64,000 nucleotides of DNA from Phlegmacium glaucopus (lineage: Eukaryota > Basidiomycota > Agaricomycetes > Agaricales > Cortinariaceae), in NCBI GenBank assembly GCA_015039465.1, contig MU130379.1:863270-927269 (forward strand). Reading direction: 5' to 3'. The notes beneath the pieces were generated by a model. The model was given only the letters and a program-made list of their open reading frames with translations. It searched no databases and had not been told where the DNA came from. Shown one piece after another: positions 1-12,184 of the stretch (positions are counted from its first letter, which is position 1; each line of letters begins with the position of its first letter). The position numbers and the translations under genes were made by a program.

Positions 1-211
1 GGCATCCCACGCGGCATTCATTGTCTTCAAGTTCATCAAACGTGTTTTTGTTGAGTGATCAAACGAAGATGCATATTGCGTTGAAATTACACTTGCGATT
101 ACTGACATGCGGCATACGATAGTGGAAATTAAAATGGTAGTAACGTCCTGTAATTCTACGTCAAAGAGTTATCCGCAAGTTAAACTGCAAAACTTACGAA
201 TTACATACTCT
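1..211. other. Window edge, downstream of the helicase gene
   Basis: This stretch lies beyond the stop codon of the Srs2-like gene. I see no coding or structural signal in it. It probably holds the 3' untranslated region and intergenic DNA. Confidence 0.4.
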
Positions 212-3200
212 TCAAATCGGAGGTTTGAATTTCTTGTTTGAATATCCGCCAGTAGTTCGGCCCATTCCCAATCGCCGCTTAACCCCAGTCGTTGGAAGTG
301 AGACTGCCCAGCAGGCAGTCTGCGACTTTGAAGAGTGTGAGATGCTTGGCTGGGAAGGGGTAGTTGTCGCAGTTGGAAGGTCAGGGACGAAACAAGGGCG
401 GCCCTGATGCGAGGCTGTCGGCAGTTCTGAAGATATTCTTGCTGAAGGCGCTCCAAAGATAGCTGGTGCAATGTCATAATCCACATTTTTTTTAATAATA
501 TCTTGTTGCATGTGTGAAGGCTTCAATGTCGGTTGTGTCTTTGCAAACGATAAAAGAGAACTCGGACCGCCAGGGGGATGATTTTGATCGTAGGTTACGG
601 GCCTCGCTTGTGCTACATTTAGGTAATTGTGTGAGTGGGACAGTGGAACATGCGCGGGCATAGTGCGCGCATTCTTTTGTACAAGTGACAAGGAAGAGGA
701 TTTTGACGGGTATGGGGTGGCAGATGTTCCTCGAGGCGGAGAAATTTGAGAGATAGGCGATGAATCCGATCCAGATAAGCTAGAGTGCCCAACGTGAAGG
801 AACTGGGATTCGTCACATGTTGAAGGAGACAGGGGATATGTCAACGTTGCTGGCAGGATTGGACACATGTATGTCCCTACAGCCATTGCAGAAGATGCGA
901 GTGTTGAAGGTAACAGTTTTACGATAGGGCTGGCTTTACGTGATCTGCTGAAAGGAGGCTTTTTGTGGTCTTTCATGAAAGTCATAGAGATTGTAGCGAG
1001 GGCATGTCCGTCAGGGTAGATCGCAGTGCCGGCTGCGATGGATGTTTAGTTTGCTTTGTATTGTAGAGATAGGATACTTACGCGGACTTTCCAGTACTTT
1101 CCGCTCGCCTGTTAATGAAACGGTGCAGAACCCCCCGGTTGCTTGCCGGTATATTGGTTGTACTTTGCCTCCGGCAGACTCTCTAAAATGTCGGTTGTGA
1201 AGTCGAACAACGAGCTCCGTAAGAACATCGGCCAGACTTACAGTTCCAAAATTCTGCGTTGAACTTCTTCCTCGTCCGGAAATGGTCTGCTCAAGACGTG
1301 CGATATGACAGCTCGATCGTCGGGTGAAAATTGAGGGACATCATAACTGAAAAGTCCCTTCATGAACCGTTAACACGATCTGTTCTGAAAGCGAGTTTAT
1401 GGCACATACATCGTCTTTTTCGCGTACTGCCGAAATGAATTCGGAGAGGGTTTTGAACTTCGTTTGGCCGGCAACCTGGCGCTTGCGAGAATAAAGAACG
1501 TACAAGAGAGACTGGGCTCGAGTAGATGCAACATATAGTAAACGTCTGGTGCTCACGATCGATTTACGTCAGATGACTGTCAATTTTACGAAACTGACCT
1601 TTCTTCCTCAATGTCTTCACTCCTGTAGAATGGAAACGTTCCTTGGTCCACTGGATTTAGTTTTGTCAGAGATACCAACGTTTGTGCACACTTCCCAATG
1701 TCTCGTACCGGATGGAATCATCACCACAGGCCATTCAAGACCTTTAGCAGCATGACATGTTGAAAGAGTGACTTTCTATAGCATAGTTAGTCGATGGTCT
1801 GCGAGACAGTCTAAATGAACCTACATCTTTGCTCTCTTCCTCAGTTTGGTTGTCACCTTCCGAAGAAAGGGAGGAAGCTTGCAGGAATTGCCGTAATAAT
1901 GAATCCCTTCTTGAGAACAGTCAGTTAATAAGACTCCCGTCTAGTCTCCTCCACTCACTTTCCAGCTGTCACATCTTTATCCGACGTCTCATTGGCCAAG
2001 TCAACAGGGAGTGACGCTGGAGCGCCAGCTTCCACCTCACTCGCAAAGGTAATGAGCTCCTTTACGTTCTCCCATCTAGTTTCCCAATCTGCTTGGGTCT
2101 TCCTCAGATGAGATTCGTAGTTTATCAAATCGAGAAGATTCCGAATCAACTCGGAGGGCTGGGTGTCCTAGTATATCTCACTTTATAAAAATGTTCGGGA
2201 AGATAAATGGCAGACTTACGTCTTTATCAAGACTCCGCAACTTCCGAATTGCTTGCACAAAGCTAGCCAGTTTGCGCTTTATTGGAGGCTTGATATCCGA
2301 AATTCTATTATCGTGGATTTTCTCGACAAGTTCAAGTTGGGATATCTTGAGCTTCTCTGCTTGAGTGGCGATTTCAACCAGAGTCTGTAGGCGCCTCAGC
2401 GCAAACAGATAAGAGCAGAGCATGATTTCTCACTTTGTCACCGGTTCCCCGAGATGGTACTTTGACTGCACGGATGAAGGCAGGGTTGTAACTCGCGTTG
2501 TCCACAAGTTGCAAGTAAGCCAGAAGGTCTTTAATCTATTGTTGGGAGTTTAAAAGATTGGTCCGATGGGGAAGCGAGACGGGTGTACCTCCATCCGCTC
2601 AAAAAACTTATGGCCACCAAGAATTCTGCAAGGAATGCCTTCTTTCTGTAATGCGCTCTCAATGGGTCGTGAGAGGGCATTGAATCGAACTACCATTCAA
2701 GGGTTACAAAAATGATACGAGAGCTAGCAATAAGTTTCAACTCACGAAGTACAACAAAGTCTCCCCATCGCAATACCCCTCCCATGTTTGCAACACATCG
2801 CTTGATCTCTTGGGCGATAAAATCGGCTTCCTGTTTTTCGTCTTCGCTTTCATGAAGTACAGGTGTTGCGCCCAGTGGGTGAGAAGTGTGGAGTGACTTA
2901 GGGATCCGCAATTTGTCTGCAGACAGACGAGTATTAACAGGCAGACCTCAGAGGACCATCAATAAAAATGAACCTTCCGCGACTATGGCAAGGCACGACC
3001 TCAGGATTGATGCTGTAGATCTGTAATTTTCCTCCAAGAAAATTTGTTGTGTATTAGGAAAATCTATTGCCACAGTTAGTATTGGTTGACTGTACATTAT
3101 ATAGCGAACCTTCTCGCATCCTAGTCAGGTTGATAACTTCAGCGGATCGCCAGCCATATACTACAAAAAACCTTCAATAGATGTAATGGACTGTTGAAGT

Positions 3201-4294
3201 AAAACCGACTTGATTGATCAGGATCTCCCACAATAGTCACACATCGTCTAACGCCAATTGCTTTCATCAGCTCATATTGCATCGTATTGGTATCTTGGCT
3301 GCAGAAAACGAGTCGAGAGTATCATCGAAGAAGATAATGAAGCTTACAATTCGTCGACCAGGATATGTTTACACCATAGCGCGGTTTCGTAGTGCTCTGT
3401 GAATAGCTTAACACCATAGACAAGCAAATCGTCGAAGTCCAGCGCATTGTTATCCTTTAAAACCTGTTCGTAGCCTATATAAATCTCGGCCACAATACGA
3501 TCGAGGGACTTTGACTCTAGTTCTGGGTCAGATGATTCAGAGGCGCGCCCTCTTGCAACGTTTTTTCTCTGACGTTCTGCTTGTTCCATTTCTTGGAAGA
3601 ATGCCTTTGCGCTCTGACCCTTCGCTTTCGCTCTAGAGATCCGAGAGGAGGCAGCACCTTCGGTAAATACAATATCGTGCGTGATTAGATATTCTTTATA
3701 AGGCTTGATTAATGCGGCGGTCAGTTTTTTGCTAGATGCAAAGGTCAATAAGAAAGATGTCGGCTGTTAGCACAAGCTCACGTTTCTTCTGCATCACAAA
3801 TGGTAAAATTTTCTTCCAGCTTAACTGAATGGTAGTACTTCCGGAGAAACCTAGCACATAGCGAATGAAAGGTTCCCATTTGCAGAGCCGTTGTCTTTTC
3901 TTTTCCAATGAGTTTAGTTAACCGTTCGCGCATTTCGGTTGCAGCTTTGTTTGTAAACGTTACAGCACAAATTGACGTCGGGGCAATGGAGTGCTCTAAA
4001 ATTAAATAAGCAATTCTAGATGTAAGAACCTTAATAAAGGTTTGGATATCAGAATGCGATGCCACGATGTATGCACGTTTTCGGAACGATACCTTAGTTT
4101 TCCCGCTGCCAGGACCTGCTAATATCTGCAATGGAATATGAGGCTCATGCTCTACAGCTACGGGTAAGAGTAAGGGGTCAGCACGCATATATGTAATAGG
4201 TGGCCTGAAATCTACCTTTCCGCTGAGCTGTATTTAATCCTTTTATCAAGGATGCTCTGTCGATATTAGGACTTGGAGTAGAAGAGTGAGTCAT
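212..4294 (-). CDS. SRS2: Srs2-like UvrD/Rep-family (SF1) DNA helicase
   Basis: The product is a 3'-5' superfamily 1 helicase of the UvrD/Rep/Srs2 type. Srs2 strips Rad51 filaments from single-stranded DNA in the nucleus and restrains recombination; that role comes from family knowledge. Visible motifs, in order, are a Q-motif-like LNTAQRKAV and the Walker A AGPGSGKTK, both built across the first introns, motif Ia CAVTFTNKAATEMRERL, NALDFDDLLVYGVKLF, and motif II LVDEF joined by splicing to QDTN. GDPDQS follows, and near the end is RRLLYVASTRAQSLLY (motif VI). The C-terminal 250 residues are Ser/Pro-rich and disordered, ending in a conserved-looking GMGRTTGGYSNKKFK tail. The chosen ATG (4292-4294) precedes a clean splice into the Walker A exon. 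The gene has many short introns, for example GTAGAT...CCGTAG in the first 140 nt and one near 3730-3780. I saw no frame break. Identity is strong; individual exon ends in the middle are approximate. Confidence 0.9.
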
Positions 4295-4642
4295 GCTGCC
4301 AGATTTAAGGTTATTAATGCTCATATGCGTGTATCGCGTCGTAGGTCCTAGCTTTGAGAACTGTCCAGTCCCCTTTGTTTGATTCGATGGTTAGATCCCT
4401 AAGCGTGACAGGTTTGACGCGTTTGCGCGTCAATATCACGTGGTGTGACAGATCTGCCAGGGTGAGGTGCAGTAAAAAGTACTCTTATAAACCCTGAAAC
4501 CAATCTTTCAAGCTCAAGGATGTAGTCTATGCAGTAGAAGGTTATGTTATCGAGGAGAAAGCTGATCTGACACGATCAGAGATAGTTTAGTCAATCAATG
4601 ATGTATATTAAGGGTAGTATAGATTGGGAGGCAAAACCCCGA

Positions 4643-4670
4643 AGGGCCTTTCGACTGAAACAAAGGCCCT
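4643..4670. repeat. Short inverted repeat (9-bp arms, 10-nt loop)
   Basis: AGGGCCTTT at 4643-4651 is mirrored exactly by AAAGGCCCT at 4662-4670 with a 10-nt spacer, so the strand can fold into a GC-rich hairpin. It sits in the intergenic region. Function is unknown and chance remains possible. Confidence 0.5.
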
Positions 4671-4797
4671 GAGTAAAAGGGGAGTTACATGGTGGCTCGG
4701 GGACCGGCATTTTTTCGGAGTCCGAAATTTTTGATAGTGGAGTATGAGGGACCGTAATAGGTACCAGGCGTTATATCTAGACCGGTGACCGTCTGTA

Positions 4798-4848
4798 CTG
4801 TATATGAAGGAGAAATCCTGCGATGTCTATCGAAGTTTTCATATACAG
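4798..4848. repeat. Short inverted repeat (11-bp arms)
   Basis: CTGTATATGAA at 4798-4808 is matched by its exact reverse complement TTCATATACAG at 4838-4848. The spacer is 29 nt. This is 130 bp from the GC-rich hairpin and could be part of the same small relic element, but no target duplication was recognised. Confidence 0.45.
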
Positions 4849-5280
4849 GATGGTCACGAGCCTACGTTATATCGGTGATTCTGAATTGATTCTGAACATC
4901 GTTCTTCACTGATCATGTGACGACTGGCGAGGCAGTTAAGGACATGCAAAGGTATTACCTAATCAAGAACAATAAATATAAGAGTCAAAGCTTGATCAAA
5001 GCGCTTTGGTTACCTTGTAAAATATCCTATAAGCGCATCGGAGATGGGCCTCTTTGACTTCCCCATTTCCAACCTACTTCCTGCAGCTCATTTTCCGGAA
5101 CAAACTTTAAGACATAGTAAGTGGTAGATCGTCCAATGTTGATAAAGTGACTGACATGTTCTGAAGCTCCAAATGCTCAGCTTACCAGGATACGATACTT
5201 CTGGGTTCAAATCTATACCCCAAATATCTTCATGTATGTCCTACCTTTTTGCCATTGTTACCCGACGGCACTAAACTGCG

Positions 5281-6687
5281 ATGAAAGGGGCGACCAAACA
5301 TGCGACCTTCAATTTTTCTCCATTACGGGACCGTAAACGTTCACTTGTTGGCAGAGCCAAACAAAACGCAGCGCTACCCGTCAGCCGAATTCCCACCGAA
5401 CTCCTATGCGACATTTTCTCAAAGTTTCTCGAAGATGACCGCGAATTCCCTGATTACGCCCCTGCGATGGGACCATTGGTATCCCTTCACACCCGCGCCG
5501 ACCCTACGATATTAGGTCAAGTTTGTTCTTGGTGGAGGAGTGTCGCGCTTTCTACCCAGGCTCTTTGGGCGAACATTTTTATTTTGGAACCGAAAAGACC
5601 ACAAATATCTCGCACTCGCATGTGGCTCGAACGCGCCGGAGCACATCCCTTGAACATCGCCATCGAGGAGAGAAGGAAAACCGGATATAACTTGGCTTCC
5701 CTTAATGACATTCTTTCGGCTCTCGCTTCGCGTCGGCATCTCTGGAGAAAAGTGAATTTCTTCATTCCGAGTAGCGCAGTTGAAGCGCTAATGGCTGCCA
5801 TTACAAACCTGCACCCTGATTGGCAGAATCTGGAGTCAGCCTCTTTATGCATAGAATTTTTGCAGCCATCACAAAAGACATCCATTGACGCAATCTGGAA
5901 GGCTTTCCATTCCTCCCCTGTCTTGCATGAAGTGGATTGGCGGGGCTTGTACTACAACGGATTGCCTACGCATGCGCCCTGGGCCCAACTCACGCACCTC
6001 AGCCTACTCTCCGAATTCAATGCGGAGTCGCTCGTCGACGTTTTGGCCTCATGTACCAAAATCCGCGTTTTATCCATTTGTCAGTTATCATTGTCATCTG
6101 AGACGACGAAGTCACCCGAGCCTATTGTCCTCAATAGCCTTCATACGCTTACCCTTGAAGCAGAAGTGGAAACGGCCCCCTTATTCAAAAGGCTGACCTT
6201 GCCATCGCTCCGATCATTCGACATGCGCTATAGATATCTCGACAAAAACTTGTCCAATGATTTAGTGGGATTCCAAGCGTTATTGATGCGCTCGAACTGC
6301 TCTTTGGAGAGGTTTGCATATTATCATGAGAATATTGAAGAGGATCATCTCCACGGTTATATAACATGTCCACATCTACGAAATGTCGCTGTTCTCGAAC
6401 TTCAAGCACCCATTTCAGACAGGACTATCAAGTCACTCACTAGGCAGACCAATGACGGGTTTCACGAAATCATGCCATTTTTGGAAACGATGGCACTGTC
6501 GATCCGTTCGTCCAGCGACGGGCTATTGGCACAAATGGCTTCCTCTCGCTGGACAGATCTAGACGCCCACAAAGGCCGTAAAACACTTAAGGAGATCATT
6601 TTGGACAAAAATGGCGACTATGGTATTGCAGACGAGCTAGGACTATCTAAATTGTTCGATACTGGGTTACAGGGTTTCAAGTCTTGA
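5281..6687 (+). CDS. F-box protein (agaricomycete F-box/LRR-like type)
   Basis: Intronless 468-residue protein. Residues about 35-100 form an F-box-like segment (RIPTELLCDIFSKFLED, then ILGQVCSWWRSVALSTQALWANI), the usual arrangement in the very large F-box family of mushroom-forming fungi. The remainder carries repeated leucine-rich stretches such as LTHLSLLSEFNAESLVDVL and LHTLTLEAEVETAPLF, which look like irregular leucine-rich repeats. F-box proteins bind SKP1 and bring substrates to the SCF ubiquitin ligase; the substrate here is unknown. The ATG at 5281 is the first in frame. No signal peptide or membrane segment is seen. The family expands by lineage-specific duplication, so orthology cannot be assigned. 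Confidence 0.85.
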   Translation: MKGATKHATFNFSPLRDRKRSLVGRAKQNAALPVSRIPTELLCDIFSKFLEDDREFPDYAPAMGPLVSLHTRADPTILGQVCSWWRSVALSTQALWANIFILEPKRPQISRTRMWLERAGAHPLNIAIEERRKTGYNLASLNDILSALASRRHLWRKVNFFIPSSAVEALMAAITNLHPDWQNLESASLCIEFLQPSQKTSIDAIWKAFHSSPVLHEVDWRGLYYNGLPTHAPWAQLTHLSLLSEFNAESLVDVLASCTKIRVLSICQLSLSSETTKSPEPIVLNSLHTLTLEAEVETAPLFKRLTLPSLRSFDMRYRYLDKNLSNDLVGFQALLMRSNCSLERFAYYHENIEEDHLHGYITCPHLRNVAVLELQAPISDRTIKSLTRQTNDGFHEIMPFLETMALSIRSSSDGLLAQMASSRWTDLDAHKGRKTLKEIILDKNGDYGIADELGLSKLFDTGLQGFKS

Positions 6688-6938
6688 CTGTACGGTAGCA
6701 GCATAACGCATAAATGCAAGGCTTCTTGATGAGTCTTGACTCTGTTAGTCCTCCAAGTCCGCCTGAAAGGTATTAGGTCCACTAAGTGTATTCTGAAACA
6801 AGAGTAGGTACTGGCAAGCGTCAAGTACAAGTACTATTAAGCGTTACAAGGCAAGTTTAGTCTATGTAGGGCTACAAGAAAGGGTCAGGTACAAGGTCAA
6901 AGTCCAAAGTCCAAGGTCCAACAATGTTTATATGCAAT

Positions 6939-9287
6939 TTATATGTTCATGTCATGGTATATTACAGATGGGAATGCTCTTTTGACGTTGAATAATTCTT
7001 GAGCCGTCAAGTGGCAGTTTAGCTCAATGTTGGAAACGGCTCCCCACCGAAGCGGGAGCTTGTGGATATTGCCTGTTCCTTGCTTTCTTAGGGTAAGACT
7101 GAGGTTGATCTGTCCTGTCCATCCAATTCGCACGACGAGGGGATGGAGAGCGACATTAGACTCCAGGGCAAGGCCAGCGAGTCTAGGCAGAATCTTACGC
7201 TGTACAGCGCTAGGTTTAAACGGCAAGACAGCATCACAGTCTTCTTCATTTTGTATAATTCCCAAGCTGGCTGTCTGCAGATCTGGACACGAGTGTAGGA
7301 GAGTCACCGCGTCTTCAATGCTCAGATGAGAGCTCTTCAAGTTAAGAACAGTCAGGGTCGCAAATGAAAGATTTTTGAACTTGAACGCAAAAATAGCAAA
7401 GTCGCCATGCCAAATAAACTCGAGCAACTCCACAGCATTCGTTAAATCGACTTCCTCGATAGGGTTATTGCACGGAGTAACATCCTTGACTAGGTCTGGG
7501 ATAGTGATTGAGAGCTTGCTGAAACCAGAAAGCGCCGTGCGGTCCGAGTTGGGCACTTTCTCATCCAATTGCACAAATAGAGCCTTGAGAGACATCATTC
7601 CCCTTGCGCCACCGCTATCAACATGAGATAGTTGCCAGACGACTACAAGAGAGTTTGCAACTTCGTTAATTCGAGACAAGAGGAAACGAGTGATGTGAGC
7701 CTGGTAATTATCAGCATTCAGATATCCTTGGGGACCTGAAATTTTGATATTGAGCTCGTCAGGGGCAGCTGCCCATGGGCTGAGTAACAAAGCAATCGGC
7801 AGAGGGGAAAGGTCATCAAAGCTTTGAGGAGGGAACATAGGCGGATAAGGTACTGTATAGTCTTAAAATTCTGGATCAGGACGACGAACGGAGACGTGAG
7901 AATAAACATTACCTCTGGTAGCAGACAACGGCGGTAGATCTCGAACGGGAAGCGTGATACCATGTTGATTGCTCTTCACTCTAGGAGCCGGAGGAAGCGG
8001 CACGGTGTCTTCTTCTGGCGAAAACGGACTGAAATTAAACTTAGTTTTGGGAGGTGGGTTCGGGGGAAGGAAAAGGAGAGATTGTGCGAGAGGAAAGGCA
8101 CTGGGGAGGGGAGGATTGGATGGAAACCGTTGATTAACATGGGGGGATGAGATTGGAGGTAAATAAAAGGAATCTTGTCCAGCAGCAAATAAATTCAACC
8201 CAATATTTTGACCATACTCAGGCTGCTGTGAGGGTGGAACTTCTTGAAAAGGAGATCGGAGAAATCTAGTAGCTTGGACGGATGGAAGTCGGGGAGCAGT
8301 TGCGGACTGTGGGATGGAGCCGAAAGTTCTGCTTGCAACCAAGTTCGGAGGTTGAGGGATGCCCTGCTCCAAGTCAGGCTGCTTGTTCGCAGCTTTTTGA
8401 AGAGAAAAAGAGAGAAATCGAGATCCAGAGGGATGCGTAGGAATATATGATGTGAATGGTTCTCGTTCTGGTTGACTAGTTTGGGGCGATGGAAGATGGT
8501 TGGAAATTGGGGTAACTGCAGGCTGCGGGATTGGACCGGAAGTTTGGACCGGCTTTTGAAGGTGAAAAATGTCTTGCTCAGGCTGCTCCTCGTTCGCAGT
8601 TCTTTGAAGAGAGGACGACAGATATACGGATCCAGAGCTAAGTTGAGGAACAGTTGACGTAGGTGTGAATAATTCAGAGTCGAGTTGACCAGCTTTGTGA
8701 GAGGGAAGACCAGTAGACATAGGAGCAACTGCAGGCTGTGAGCAAGCTGTGATTGCTTCCAAGTTCGGAGTAGCATGAGTGATGCCTTGCTCGGGCTGCT
8801 TTTCATTCGCAACTCTTTGAAGAGGGACCGACGGGACTCGGAATCCAGGTCCAGCCGGATGTCTATGAGAAGTCAGTATGGATGCTTTAGGTTCGGTCAG
8901 CCGGGGCCGTCCCCAAACTTTGTTAAATCCAGCCTTAACTATAGATGTGGAGGTCGATTCGGTGTTCGAGCCCTGCATGCTGAAGATCGTGTTCAAGCCG
9001 GATATAGCGTCACGACCATAGCCTGGTGCTCTCCATAGGTCTCTGAAGTTGGGATTTCCAGGGATCTTGAGGTTCCGCGCATCGCTACCACTAAGCGGTC
9101 GAGGATTTTTGGGAGTGTTGGAGATCGGGAAGACTGAAGCCAGCCAGTTGGGGTGCATATCGATAAGTGTATGGTGTTCATGGTCGCTGAATAAATTTAT
9201 TTTTATACTCTGAACGTAGTTGTAGTCCCTTGAGATCAGACTATTAAGATTCAATTTTTTTGTGTTATCAAAAGAACGAACATTCAT
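6939..9287 (-). CDS. Hypothetical protein: tandem-repeat, Pro/Ser-rich N-terminus with LRR-like C-terminus
   Basis: Two exons join cleanly over an intron at 7853-7912 (GTAATG...ACAG), fusing DLPPLSATR to VPYPPMFPP in frame. The first about 470 residues are low-complexity, rich in Pro, Ser and Gln, with tandem copies of a roughly 70-residue unit containing LQR-AN-EQPEQ. The last about 300 residues are globular, with leucine-rich segments (KNLSFATLTVLNLKSSHLSIED) resembling the C-terminal half of fungal F-box/LRR proteins. No F-box itself is visible. The 5' end is uncertain: the first ATG (9287) sits directly behind a good donor-like CTCAG|GTAAATG, so translation may start at a later Met (MHPNWLASVFP) or an upstream exon may exist. 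Function is not recognised. Confidence 0.6.
8200..8880 (-). repeat. Tandem coding repeat, about 210 bp (70 codons), 3 copies plus a partial one
   Basis: Equivalent sites recur about 210 bp apart: AAGTTCGGAG near 8341 and 8761 with AAGTTTGGAC near 8550, and TGCTC...GGCTGC near 8364, 8575 and 8788. At protein level the unit includes LQRVANEKQPEQGI, LQRTANEEQPEQDI and LQKAANKQPDLEQGI. A fourth, shortened copy (PFQEVPPSQQPEYGQNI) follows. The period is a multiple of three, so copy number can vary without breaking the reading frame. Confidence 0.75.
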
Positions 9288-10388
9288 TTACCTGAGGTTT
9301 GAAGTTTGAACATCTCTGGTAACCAACACTTACCAAATCCCTGAACAAAAGGTAAACCTATCGTCTCGGAAGTACGCCCCGTCTCTGGAAGCGAGGATTC
9401 ACAACTACATTGTCACCCAATTGTTCAAGGAGCACACCTAAGGCCATATACAAAAGTCTCTAACGATATAAGTTCAATTGTTGAACGTGATGACTCATAC
9501 AATCATTTACATAATATGATGGAAGCCACTGCCTTGAAGCTTGAAGGATGATGGACCCAGACGACAATTGTTGAATTTGCGAACGGTGAACGTTTCGAAG
9601 TTTCACGTTTGAATTTGAACCTTCAAAAGTGTAGAAGACTTGCCTAATTTCAGAGTGATGTGCGATAGCAGCGCGCACAACGGACTCATGACACAATAGT
9701 TCGAGTCAGGATCCACAAGCGCATCTCACAAACCATCCAGAAAAGAAAAGAGCATTGGAGATGGATATATGTGAATGCCAACATGGAAGGAGCAACAGAA
9801 TTAAGGAAATGTACATAGACAGTACCCAAAGGAAAATCGTACATTGGCACCAGCTACTAGGTTGGCAAAATGATGATAGTGACGACAGATAACGATGATG
9901 GATGTGTATATGTATATATAATATATTTGTTGATACGAAGGCCGGAAAGTATGACGGGAAAGGAAGTGGTTTGGTGTGAATCGAGGAGACGAGCAACCAG
10001 TCGGTGTGGAGTGCCGAAAGTCGTCCGAAAAGCATATCTCGCAACTGAACATGCTGCGTGCAAATGCCCGGAAACAATTCCAATCAACAAAAAAATCTGA
10101 GCTGATGTCCAACAGCTCCAAAGTATCGGCAACGACATTATCGAAATCACAAAATTCGAAGAGTCCATAGCCCAAATAGTGTCATTATAAAGGAAACATA
10201 CAAGACAGTGAAAGAGATAATATGCTCCAAGTGAGAATTGTATGGCGTTGTTAACATGATCAGGACGGGGAACAGGACAGGTGGATGACATCCTTGAAAA
10301 GTGGTAGTGCACGGGAAGGGGGTATCAGAGGATAGATGACGATAACGACCACAACGCCGCCTGGAGGCCAAGCGAAGAATGAATCATG
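9288..10388. other. Gap with no supported gene
   Basis: About 1.1 kb between the MED19 stop and the next minus-strand gene. Open frames of 70-150 codons exist on both strands near 9700-10370 but overlap one another and show no domain. An AT-rich run (about 9905-9930) is present. It probably holds the MED19 3' untranslated region and the downstream gene's promoter. Confidence 0.4.
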
Positions 10389-12184
10389 TCACACGCCTTG
10401 CGGTGTTGGCTGTTGCACAGGAGCTGCAACATCCCTCGCCTGTCCTTGCACATCCTAAAAGGGAGATCGTAAGATCAGCAAAACCGTTCCCAACGGTAGA
10501 TAATAATTCAAGTAAGACTCCAGAATTCCACGAGGGAACAATAAGGAGAAAGAAAGAACTGACCATCCTCTGCTTCTTGATTGGCCTGGGACGCACACCA
10601 GCAGTACCAGCCTTCGCATTAGCAGCCATCCTTGGTGGACCGATCCCATTGCCATTAACATGCCCATTCGTTGTCAGTGCTGGTGCTGGTGGCGCTGACA
10701 ATCCGGTCGGATGAATCCCGGAGTGAGGCGCCACACCATTAACACCACCTACCCCATTCATTCCAACAACACCCCCATCCTCCCTCTCTCTCTTCATCCC
10801 TCTCTGCTGTACCTGATCAACATTCATAGGCGTACCAGCTCTCATAATCGTCGTGGGCGCCTCTACCTTTACTGGCACTTGTCCTTGTCCAGGATGCATA
10901 GTAGGCTTATTAGGCAGCGTCGAGCTCGGGCGCGGAACAGTAGATCCAGGCCTAGGAACCGTAGACCCCGGTCTCGCTGTCCCCGCAGATGCTCCGTTCG
11001 GCGCGGCAGTGGAAGCAGGACGAGGTGTGCCCACACTGGCTCCCCCGGATTTAGGGGTTGCACCGCGTTGAGGAACTGATGTGGATGGCCTCCCCGAAGC
11101 TGCAGATGTGGGTATAGGTGCTTGTATAGGCTGAGATTGTACCACAGGCGAAGCTGTAGATGTAGTTCCCGAAGGTATTGGCGGTTGTTGTGACGGCGTT
11201 GATACCTGAGGTAGAGGACCACCTTGCTGTGCTTGCAATTTTGCAAGTCTTTTGAGCTCTTTCTGTTAATTGATTGGCCGAGGAGATATGAAAAGAAGGT
11301 CGTGACACATCGGAGGAAAGATAACATACCCTTTTTTTCCGGTCTTCCCGAGCTTGAGCTGATTCTAGGACAAGAGTGTTGATATTCCACTGAAACAGTG
11401 AGATGATAAGTAATGGCAGACAAAGGAAAAAGAGAGCGTACGCCTTTCAAGCCTTCCAGGCTGACCGTGAATGCATCTTCCTGTGTTCTAGAATCGAAAT
11501 GCGCTATTCTCATTCTTTGTTTTGGGGGTACGAGCATAACTTTCGTTAGAGAATCATCTTTTTTCAAAGAGTGTTTTCCTGTTGAAAAAAGGGGGATCAG
11601 AAAGCAAAAAAATATTAAAAGGGGGAAACAGCAACACACCTGGAACACCCTTGATTAGATGTTTGTAGGTATTCTTCTTTTTCTTTTCGCCCTTTCCGCC
11701 TGCAGCATCGTCATCATCACCATCTCCTCCATCACCAAGATCCATGTCGACAGGCGTGTTTCCCATGGTCGCAACATTCCCATGGACGACTTCTTTGCCC
11801 TTGCCCTTATCCAATGTGCCCGGCGTAATAGATGCGTCGGGGGTTGATGGCGGTGCGCCTTCATTTGAAGGGTCGGTACCCGGGAGTAGAGAAGGTCGAA
11901 CATACTTGTTGTACGCGGGAAGGAGGTGGAAGCGCGAGAGAAGGTCCTGAGTACTTGCTAGATGCTGTTTTGGAGGTGGCGGACCTTTTGCGATGATTAT
12001 GATAAGGCAGTGCTATATTCGTAAAATAAAATAATATACCTAGAGGCGGAAGGAAGAGCAAGGGTGGAACGGAAGAATGTGGCGCTGTAGATGGGGACGA
12101 GTGTGGTAGTGTAGATGGCGAAAGAGGATGTATTGAATTGTATGTGGATGGACCAGCGACAGCGTTTGTGTGCTCGCCGTTCAT
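10389..12184 (-). CDS. MED19: Mediator complex subunit 19 (MED19/ROX3-like)
   Basis: Five introns separate six exons that join in frame from ATG 12184 to TGA 10389. The conserved core reads DLLSRFHLLPAYNKYVRPS, KKKKNTYKHLIKGVPG, then HSLKKDDSLTKVMLVPPKQR, FDSRTQEDAFTVSLEGLKG, WNINTLVLESAQAREDRKKR and KELKRLAKLQAQ. This order matches the fungal Rox3/MED19 head-module subunit as I know it. Mediator links DNA-bound activators to RNA polymerase II in the nucleus. An acidic low-complexity stretch (DLGDGGDGDDDDAAGGKG) precedes the core. A long Pro/Ser/Thr/Gly-rich tail with PRPGSTVPRPGSTVPRPSST repeats follows, then a short KKQRM basic patch. The assignment rests on motif recall rather than a search. 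Confidence 0.75.

Larger units (their letters stand above)
4295..5280. other. Intergenic region between helicase and F-box gene
   Basis: About 1 kb with no convincing open reading frame. It lies between two divergently transcribed genes and so must contain both promoters. It holds two short perfect inverted repeats, listed separately. Confidence 0.5.

Noticed and set aside
5205..5225. GGTTCAAATC, resembling a tRNA T-loop
   Set aside because: No matching acceptor, D or anticodon stems could be found around it on either strand.
9706..10371. Several overlapping open frames on both strands downstream of MED19
   Set aside because: They contradict one another, show no domains and are low in complexity; they look like chance frames in an untranslated or intergenic region.
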